Assembly (NCBI RefSeq): GCF_020055635.1
Contig: NZ_JAIPUT010000015.1
Span: forward strand, 1-64,000
DNA length: 64,000 bases
From: Marivita sp.
GTDB taxonomy: Bacteria > Pseudomonadota > Alphaproteobacteria > Rhodobacterales > Rhodobacteraceae
Reading direction: 5' to 3'
The notes beneath the pieces were generated by a model, which was given only the letters and a program-made list of their open reading frames with translations, did not search any database and was not told where the DNA came from. This document shows, piece by piece, positions 58,085 through 64,000 of this stretch. Position 1 is the first letter of the stretch. Every line of letters begins with the position of its first letter. The translations under genes and the position numbers were made by a program.

Positions 58085-58681
58085 TCATCCAGGTCTGCGA
58101 GCGATGAAGTCGAGCAGCGCCGACCGCCCGCTATGGCCCTCGCCCTCGTCCAACTCTGCCTCGTAGGCGTCGCACAGGGCAATGTCCCAGCCCTCGAACA
58201 GCGCGGTCAGACGCGCTTCGGTATAGAGATTTTCCTCGGCCTTTGGCCCGCCGGTGCCGTAGTCGAGCTGTTTCGGCGTGTAGCCATGCAGCATGATCAG
58301 CCCGCCGGGGCGGACGGCGCGTTTCATGTGGTCGAATAGAGTGGTGCGGTCCTCGGGTCCGACAAACTGGATGAACACACCCAAGACGATGTCGAACGCC
58401 GCCTCCGGCCAGACCCAGTCGAACAGGTCGGCCTGCAGAAAGGTTGGAGAGACACCGGCCTTTACGGCAAGCGCCTTTGCCTTGGCAATCGCCGAGGGCG
58501 CGTAATCCACGCCCGTCACGTCAAGACCCTGCTGTGCCAGCCAGACCGCATTGCGGCCCTCGCCTTCGGCAATGCTCAGCACCGACTGACCCGGCGCGAA
58601 CCATTCGGCGCGCCGGGTCAGGAATTGCGCCGGGGCCGTGCCGAAAAGATAGTCAGGCCGGTTGAAACGATCTTCCCACAT
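58085..58681 (-). CDS. Class I SAM-dependent methyltransferase (TehB-like)
   Basis: 198 residues. Motif I is LSIAEGEGRNAVWLAQQG, followed by VTGVDYAPSAIAKAKA and an HGYTPKQLDYGTGGP segment as in TehB/thiopurine-like small methyltransferases. The substrate may be a small thiol or chalcogen compound, which would suit the adjacent sulfur transporter, but this is inference. ATG 58681 with AAGG upstream is preferred to a TTG seven codons earlier. Confidence 0.88.
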   Translation of the reverse strand: MWEDRFNRPDYLFGTAPAQFLTRRAEWFAPGQSVLSIAEGEGRNAVWLAQQGLDVTGVDYAPSAIAKAKALAVKAGVSPTFLQADLFDWVWPEAAFDIVLGVFIQFVGPEDRTTLFDHMKRAVRPGGLIMLHGYTPKQLDYGTGGPKAEENLYTEARLTALFEGWDIALCDAYEAELDEGEGHSGRSALLDFIARRPG

Positions 58682-58747
58682 GGGCGCGACCTTACCCGCC
58701 AACCGTGAAAGAGCAAGCCGCGCTTCGGCGATGGCCGATCGTCAAAC

Positions 58748-58773
58748 GGCCCTCCCCGCGTCCGGGGAGGGCC
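58748..58773 (-). terminator. Hairpin after the OmpA-family gene
   Basis: GGCCCTCCCC (58748-58757) pairs with GGGGAGGGCC (58764-58773). On the minus strand only GTTTG follows, so it is a weak terminator or processing hairpin. Confidence 0.6.
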
Positions 58774-58796
58774 ATGACCTGTGTACCGGGTCCGGA

Positions 58797-60866
58797 TCAA
58801 CCGCCTTGCAGAAGCGGTGTGATCCGGCGAACGGCGGCGCGGCGGTTGGCGCGTTCCGACCCGCTGGTTTCCACCAGAAGGTCGCTTTCGCCGTAGCCTT
58901 GCAGCACCATGTTCTCGGGTGGGACATCGAAATATTCGGTCAGGGCAAGCGCCACCGATTCCGCACGCCGGTCCGACAGGGCAAGGTTGTAGGCATAATC
59001 GCCCACCGCATCCGTATGGCCCTCGATCAGGAACACCTCACCGGGATTGCGTTCGATGATGTCGCGCATCGCGGTGCCCAGCGCGCGCAGTTCCTCGGCC
59101 TCCTCGGCCCGAATCGCGGCACTGTCGGTCTGAAAGTTGATCGTGTTCACGCTGACCTGCGGGACCAGTTCGCGGACCGCATCGATGTTGCGCACCTGGT
59201 TGAGCGAGAAACGACGGTTCACCTGCGAAGCGTTCTGGGCCGCAAGCGCACGCTCGAGCGCAGCCTGGTCGGTCCTGTCATCGTAGACCATGCGCGCGCT
59301 GCCCGAGCGCTGGTCCGAGGTTTGCGGCAGATCGTTGACAACGACCTCTTCGGTCTGCTGCGTGTCGTCGAACAGGACCACTTCGGTTCCGTCCTGCAAG
59401 GTTCGCGTGCGGCGCAGCACCCGGCCATTTGCCGCACGAACCGTTTCCACGACGGTGCCGTCGTCATATCGCACCACGTTGCGCGTGGAGCCGTCATCGT
59501 ATTCGTAGGTGGTGATATCGGCACCGGGGCGGCGCAACAGCACGTCGTCATTGCGCAAGACGCGGTACTGACCGTCATTCTCGACCACGACGCGGTCGCC
59601 GGTGTTCGACACGACCTGATCATCTCCGCTCAGGATATCGGCCAGCACGGCCGCACCGAAGGCTGCGATGCCGCCCTGGATGATCGGATCGAGACCGCCG
59701 TCGTCGTCGTCCTCGTCGGTGCGGGCTTCCTCGGTTTCCTGTTCGGACGCATCAGCGGGCGCCTGCGTGACGTCGGTCGCGAAATCCTCGCTGGACTGGC
59801 GCACGGTCTCTTGCGTGACGGTTTCCTGAACCGCTTCGGGTTCCGCGCCGGTCGCGTCGGCACCGGCGGCCGCCGCGGCAGCAACCCCTGCGGTATCGGC
59901 GGCGGCCGCCGCATCGGCCTGCGCCTGCGGGTCCAGCTCTTCGACCTCGGCGACCGGAGTTTCGGCGTCCGCAGCAGTTTCCGGCGCGCCCGCGTCACCG
60001 GCGGTCTCGGCATCCGCGCTTGCGGTCTGGTCCTCTTCCGGGGTGGCATCGGTTTCGGCTGCCACATCTGCTTCTGCTTCGGCGGCTGCACCGCCGGTCT
60101 CGGCATCCGCTGCCGGTGCGGTATCCTGCGCCGCCACATCGGTGTCGCCGACCGGCGGTTCGGTGGTCGCGGCAGTTTCGGTGTCGGCCTCCGCCTGCGC
60201 ATCGGCCTCGAGCGCGGCTGCCAGATCGTCGCCTTCCGCGTCTCCGGTCGGGGTCTCGGCTGACTCAGTTGCACCGGTGACCGGTTCTTCGACTTCCGTC
60301 GCAGCCGGGGCCTCGGCTTCTGTCGTGGTCTCTGGCGTTGTCTCGGTTTCTGCCGTGGCTTCGGCTTCCGCCGGGGTGGCGTCATCATCGTCCGTGGCGA
60401 CATCCGACCCGTTCACGGCAGTCTCGGCTGGCACGTCTCCAACAATCTCGTCGGACGTGTCGGTTTCCGCTGCCTCGGTTTCTGCCGTCTCAATTTCCTC
60501 ACCCTCGGTTTCCGCCGCTGCCGCAGCCTCGGCGTCCGGGGCCGCTCCGGCTTCGGTGCGGTTTGCCATTTCCAGCAGCCGCTCGGCATCGACCCCGTCC
60601 AGAGTGACCCCGGCTTCGTTCAGGTCTTCGAGCATGGTCAGAACTTCGCGCTGCATCGCCGGGTCGCCCTGCGCCGTCTGGACAAGATCGCAGTCCAGCG
60701 CGTCCGGCTGTGGGGCATCGGCTGCGCAGAGCGTCTGCAATGCCTGCATCAACTGCGTCATCTGGCCCGGAGGCAGCGCGCCGTTCATCTGCTGCGCCGA
60801 TATCGGCCCGCCCAGCGCGATGGTCAGCGCCGTGGCCGAAGCCGTCATGAGATTGAGCGGTTTCAT
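58797..60866 (-). CDS. OmpA-family protein with long acidic Ala/Glu/Thr-rich region
   Basis: 689 residues: signal peptide (about 1-25, ALTIALGGPISAQQ), a short helical domain, then about 300 residues almost wholly Ala, Glu, Asp, Thr (residues about 105-410). Next is a Gly/Ala TM-like stretch (GGIAAFGAAVLADIL), a beta-rich repeat (YDDGSTRNVVRYDDGTVVETV), and the peptidoglycan-binding OmpA domain (about 560-685, VNTINFQTDSAAI, IEGHTDAVGDYAYN, LSDRRAESVA). Likely links envelope and wall. AAGGAG 8 bases before the ATG fixes the start. Confidence 0.92.
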   Translation of the reverse strand: MKPLNLMTASATALTIALGGPISAQQMNGALPPGQMTQLMQALQTLCAADAPQPDALDCDLVQTAQGDPAMQREVLTMLEDLNEAGVTLDGVDAERLLEMANRTEAGAAPDAEAAAAAETEGEEIETAETEAAETDTSDEIVGDVPAETAVNGSDVATDDDDATPAEAEATAETETTPETTTEAEAPAATEVEEPVTGATESAETPTGDAEGDDLAAALEADAQAEADTETAATTEPPVGDTDVAAQDTAPAADAETGGAAAEAEADVAAETDATPEEDQTASADAETAGDAGAPETAADAETPVAEVEELDPQAQADAAAAADTAGVAAAAAAGADATGAEPEAVQETVTQETVRQSSEDFATDVTQAPADASEQETEEARTDEDDDDGGLDPIIQGGIAAFGAAVLADILSGDDQVVSNTGDRVVVENDGQYRVLRNDDVLLRRPGADITTYEYDDGSTRNVVRYDDGTVVETVRAANGRVLRRTRTLQDGTEVVLFDDTQQTEEVVVNDLPQTSDQRSGSARMVYDDRTDQAALERALAAQNASQVNRRFSLNQVRNIDAVRELVPQVSVNTINFQTDSAAIRAEEAEELRALGTAMRDIIERNPGEVFLIEGHTDAVGDYAYNLALSDRRAESVALALTEYFDVPPENMVLQGYGESDLLVETSGSERANRRAAVRRITPLLQGG

Positions 60867-60994
60867 CGTGGTCTCCTTGTCCTGTGCCCATCTGGGCTTA
60901 AGGAGAGAACGCACCGCGCAGGATTTTGGTTGCTCGGCGCCCCGGCGGACGCCCGCTCAGCGGCCCGGCATCCAGAGGCCGGACAGAACGGCCC

Positions 60995-62245
60995 TCACAG
61001 CATCCCGATCAATCGCGCCTTTTCGCCCGGATCGTCAGGGCGGGATATGGCGATTGCCAGCTCTTCAAGCGACTGGATCGAATGCCCGGCGCGAAAGCTG
61101 TCCACATGCGGAAGCATCGCCCGGATGCCGGTCGCCTTGGGCGCAAACCCGTCCCAGCGCAGCAGCGGGTTGAGCCAGATCAGGCGGCGCGACGAGAGAT
61201 GCAGCCGCTCCATTTCCTTTTCCAGCGCGCCGGACGCGTCACGGTCCAGCCCGTCGGTGATCAGCAGCACGACCGCGCCCTGCCCCATGACGCGCCGCGA
61301 CCAGTCGCGGTTGAAATCATGCAGGCATTGACCGATCCGCGTGCCGCCCTCCCAATCCTGCGCCTCGGCGCCGGCGGATTTGAGCGCTGCGTCCACATCG
61401 CGCGTCGCCAGGTGGCGGGTGATGTTCGTCAGGCGCGTGCCAAACGTGAAGGCATGAACCTTGGCCCAGCCCGCGCCTTTCTCGTTCGCGACGGCGTGCA
61501 GGAAATGCAGCACCATGCGGGAATACTGGCTCATGGAACCGGAGATGTCGCAGAGCACCACCAGATTGGGCCAGCGCGGGCGCGGTGTCTTGCGGGCGAT
61601 AGAGCGGATCTCGCCGCCATGGCGCATGGATTTCATCAGCGTGCGCCGGAAATCCGCCTGCTTGCCCAGCACTGACGCGGTGCCGCGCCGCGACGGGATC
61701 GGTTTGACCGGCAGGGTCAGGCGGGCCAGCATGCGCTTGGCCTCGGCCACCTCGGCGGTGCTCATCTGTTCGAAATCCAGCGTCCGCAGCTTTTCCTCGG
61801 TCGACATGGTAAGGGTCGACTTGATCTCGATCTCGGTGCCTTCTTCGGATTGCTCGGCCTCTGGCACGTCAGGCAGATTGTCGTCCAGAAGCGCCTGCGC
61901 GGCGCGTTTTTCACCGGACGCGGCTGATTTTTCCTCCTGCACGCCGCGAATGGCGGGCAGCATGAAGGACATCATGTGTTCGAGATAGCGCGGATCGCGC
62001 CAGTAAAGCCGGAAGACCTGCGCAAAGATCACCCGGTGTTCGGGGCGGTTCACGAAACAGGCATGCAGCGTCCAGAAGAAATCCATCCGCTCGGTGAACC
62101 CCGCCGCCTCGACCGCGCGGATGGCGTCGATCACCCGGCCGGGGCCGATGGGAAGACCGGCCCGGCGGAGGGCGCGCGCGAAGTGGATGATGTTCTGCGC
62201 CAGACGTGGGTTTTCGGGCAGTTCGAGGGGGATGTATTCGGCCAT
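60995..62245 (-). CDS. CoxE-like VWA domain protein
   Basis: 416 residues. A helical N-terminal part with an acidic stretch (EAEQSEEGTEIEIKS) precedes a VWA domain with the MIDAS motif DISGSMS and a late DGLDRD. VWA-CoxE proteins work with MoxR ATPases in metalloenzyme maturation or protein-complex remodelling; the client is unknown. Its partner moxR gene lies just upstream with a dispersed repeat between. The start MAEYIPLEL has no clear Shine-Dalgarno. Confidence 0.92.
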   Translation of the reverse strand: MAEYIPLELPENPRLAQNIIHFARALRRAGLPIGPGRVIDAIRAVEAAGFTERMDFFWTLHACFVNRPEHRVIFAQVFRLYWRDPRYLEHMMSFMLPAIRGVQEEKSAASGEKRAAQALLDDNLPDVPEAEQSEEGTEIEIKSTLTMSTEEKLRTLDFEQMSTAEVAEAKRMLARLTLPVKPIPSRRGTASVLGKQADFRRTLMKSMRHGGEIRSIARKTPRPRWPNLVVLCDISGSMSQYSRMVLHFLHAVANEKGAGWAKVHAFTFGTRLTNITRHLATRDVDAALKSAGAEAQDWEGGTRIGQCLHDFNRDWSRRVMGQGAVVLLITDGLDRDASGALEKEMERLHLSSRRLIWLNPLLRWDGFAPKATGIRAMLPHVDSFRAGHSIQSLEELAIAISRPDDPGEKARLIGML

Positions 62246-62256
62246 TACATGGCCGA

Positions 62257-62304
62257 CTGGAGGCTCTGCCTCCAGACCTCCGGGATATTTTTGAACCAGA
62301 GAAG
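62257..62304 (+). repeat. Dispersed Rhodobacteraceae hairpin repeat, copy B
   Basis: CTGGAGG-CTCTG-CCTCCAG, then ACCTCC, GGGATATTTTT, and GAACCAGAGAAG. Same layout as 16974-17018, but every GGGG/CCCC/CCCC is replaced by GGAGG/CCTCC/CCTCC. Its reading direction is opposite to the moxR-coxE unit it interrupts. Confidence 0.9.
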
Positions 62305-62306
62305 CA

Positions 62307-63215
62307 TCATGCCGGTTCGAGAGATGCCTTGGCTTCATCGAGCAGGCGTTTGGCTTCGGATCCCTGCAGTTTCTGGATGTCGTCCTGGTATTTCAGGATC
62401 GCGCCCAGCGTGTCGGAAATCAGCTCGGGAGACAGGTCGATCACGTCCAGCGCCAGCAGGCACTTGGCCCAGTCGATGGTTTCGGCGACACCCGGTTTCT
62501 TGAAGATGTCCTCGGTGCGCAGGCGCTGCACGAAGGCGACGATCTCGCGGCTGAGCGTGGCGGAGGCTTCGGGCGCGCGGGCGTGCAGAATTTCGAGTTC
62601 GCGGTCGAAATTCGGGTAATCGACCCAGTGATAAAGGCAGCGGCGCTTGAGCGCGTCATGCACTTCGCGGGTGCGGTTCGAGGTCAGGATCACGATGGGC
62701 GGCTCTGGCGCGGTGATCGTTCCCATCTCGGGGATCGTCACCTGAAAGTCGGACAAGGCTTCGAGCAGGAACGCCTCGAACGGCTCGTCGGTGCGGTCCA
62801 ATTCGTCGATGAGCAGCACCGGCGCGCCATTGGCATCCGGGCGCATCGCCTCGAGAAGCGGGCGTTCGACAAGGAAATCGGGGCCAAACAGCTCGCGTTG
62901 CAGCATGTCGCGGTCGGCAGTGCCCGACGCCTCGGCGGTGCGGATGGCGATCATCTGGGCCGGGAAGTTCCATTCGTAGACGGCACTTGAGGCATCCAGC
63001 CCTTCGTAGCATTGCAGCCGGATCAGCTTGCGACCCAGCGAGGCGGCGAGCGCCTTGGCGATTTCGGTCTTGCCAACCCCCGCCTCGCCTTCCAGAAACA
63101 GCGGCCGGCCCAGCTTGAGCGACAGGAACACCACGGTGGCGAGCGCCCGTCCGCAGACATAGCCGGTGTCGGCCAGCATGGATTGAACGGCGTCGATACT
63201 GTCGGGTGTCTGCAT
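62307..63215 (-). CDS. MoxR family AAA+ ATPase
   Basis: 302 residues: Walker A GEAGVGKTE, Walker B LLIDELDR, sensor TSNRTREVHDALKRRC and a helical lid. MoxR ATPases act as chaperones with VWA proteins to insert cofactors or activate complexes. The downstream coxE-like gene supplies the VWA partner. GGAG precedes the start MQTPDSI. No cox (CO dehydrogenase) genes are in the window, so the client is open. Confidence 0.95.
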   Translation of the reverse strand: MQTPDSIDAVQSMLADTGYVCGRALATVVFLSLKLGRPLFLEGEAGVGKTEIAKALAASLGRKLIRLQCYEGLDASSAVYEWNFPAQMIAIRTAEASGTADRDMLQRELFGPDFLVERPLLEAMRPDANGAPVLLIDELDRTDEPFEAFLLEALSDFQVTIPEMGTITAPEPPIVILTSNRTREVHDALKRRCLYHWVDYPNFDRELEILHARAPEASATLSREIVAFVQRLRTEDIFKKPGVAETIDWAKCLLALDVIDLSPELISDTLGAILKYQDDIQKLQGSEAKRLLDEAKASLEPA

Positions 63216-63365
63216 GGGATGCTCCTTTGTCACAGGCCTTGCTGCCCCGTGGCTACCCCCGAGGTCAATAGCGCCAAGGTCGCACGTGACGCGCCTGAAT
63301 TGACGCGCAACGTGCGACCTGACAGATTTGGCGCATTGATTTCCTAGTGTGCAGGCCCCTGTTCC

Positions 63366-64000
63366 GTGAGCATCACCGCCGTTCTGTGTGTCCGCAACGA
63401 GGCGGCGTTCCTGCTCGACTGGCTGGCGTGGCACCGCAGCGCGGGCGTCAGCGATTTCGTCGTGGTGTCGAACGAGTGCGAGGATGGCACCGATGCCATG
63501 CTCGACCGATTGCAGGCGCTGGGCGGGCTGACGCATCTCCGCAACGCCGCACCTTATGGCAAGGGCGGCATCCAGTTCAGCGGGCTGAAGCTGGCGGGCA
63601 AGACCGAGGCGGTGAAGAAGGCGGATTGGCTGGTGGCGCTGGATATCGACGAGTTCGTGACCGTTCATGTCGGCGACCGCACCCTTCCCGCGTTGATTGG
63701 TGCCCTGCCCGAAGCGACGGCGATCACGCTCACATGGCGCAATTTCGGCAATGCTGGCGTCGTGACCTATGAGGACGCGCCCGTGCCCGTGCTATTCATC
63801 CGCACGGGGCCGCGCATCCTTGCATGGCCGTGGCGCGCGGCGATGTTCAAGACGCTCTATCGCAATGACAGGACCTACCGGAACCTTGGGGTGCACCGTC
63901 CTCGCAACCCGGTGGAAGACCGCCTGGCGGAGGCGCGCTGGTACGATGGTGCGGGCCGTGCATTGCCCCCCGACATGGCCAATGGCCGCATCTTTTCCGA
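63366..64000 (+). CDS. Glycosyltransferase family 2 protein, 3' end outside the window
   Basis: At least 211 residues, open to the window edge. It starts with GTG and reads SITAVLCVRNEAAFLLDWLAWHRSAGV, with VALDIDEFV as the metal-binding DxD-type motif and FGNAGVVTY further on, as in the Glyco_tranf_2_4 type found in Rhodobacteraceae. Likely adds sugars to surface polysaccharide; the acceptor is unknown. There is only a weak ribosome binding site. It diverges from moxR across 150 bases in which I see no clear operator. Confidence 0.85.
   Translation, partial: MSITAVLCVRNEAAFLLDWLAWHRSAGVSDFVVVSNECEDGTDAMLDRLQALGGLTHLRNAAPYGKGGIQFSGLKLAGKTEAVKKADWLVALDIDEFVTVHVGDRTLPALIGALPEATAITLTWRNFGNAGVVTYEDAPVPVLFIRTGPRILAWPWRAAMFKTLYRNDRTYRNLGVHRPRNPVEDRLAEARWYDGAGRALPPDMANGRIFS

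Noticed and set aside
58662-60263. Gly/Arg-rich open frame opposite the OmpA-family gene
   Set aside because: Produced by the repetitive Ala/Glu codons of the true gene.

Overview
The window looks like ordinary chromosome from a high-GC alphaproteobacterium of the Rhodobacterales (Rhodobacteraceae / roseobacter group). Evidence: a lexA promoter carrying the alphaproteobacterial GAAC-N7-GAAC SOS box, a holin/endolysin pair of the gene-transfer-agent (GTA) type, a betaine-homocysteine-type methyltransferase beside a stand-alone corrinoid protein and a DUF1638 gene, a murI-argC-ccmE run, a DUF3445 demethylase, and dispersed GGGGCTCTGCCCC-type repeats. No insertion sequence, prophage, CRISPR array or rRNA operon was found. 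Genes are tightly packed and no gene-free stretch exceeds 300 bases.

Layout. 0-4 kb: tRNA-Leu(UAG), NAD(P)HX repair enzyme, and the nitrogen pair glnB-glnA. 4-9.2 kb: two unknown membrane proteins, a MltB-like transglycosylase, a DUF3445 haem demethylase, an exo/endonuclease-phosphatase, and a hydrolase-OsmC fusion. 9.3-13.3 kb: a locus that appears to hold parts of a split cobalamin-dependent methionine synthase. 13.3-23 kb: an acidic-linker polysaccharide deacetylase, then one long plus-strand run trpG-trpD-ung-trpC-moaC-moeA-lexA, met tail to tail by comEC. 23-31 kb: gltX, gltA, a GNAT enzyme, an enoyl-CoA hydratase, ccmF-ccmH and the GTA-type lysis pair. 31-37 kb: cupin and thioesterase genes, then zwf-pgl-pgi (oxidative pentose phosphate / Entner-Doudoroff entry), nucleoside hydrolase and GNAT. 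37-45 kb: CBS protein, SelO, three DMT transporters interleaved with a TerB-like gene and a Fur-family regulator, and enolase. 45-53 kb: ccmE, argC, murI, an acyltransferase, and a fused indolepyruvate oxidoreductase divergent from a LysR regulator. 53-64 kb: a candidate small RNA, DUF454, purL, a HisA paralogue, a two-part YeeE/YedE sulfur transporter, a methyltransferase, an acidic OmpA-family protein, a MoxR/CoxE pair, and a glycosyltransferase cut by the window end.

The most unusual material is between genes. Four loci carry one to three perfect or near-perfect 20-24 bp palindromes, several overlapping stop codons. A dispersed hairpin repeat shows three-way covariation between its two full copies. 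The yeeE/yedE promoter region holds two ATTC-N8-GAAT boxes flanking an FNR-type box. A probable small RNA with an anti-Shine-Dalgarno motif lies between lysR and the DUF454 gene.
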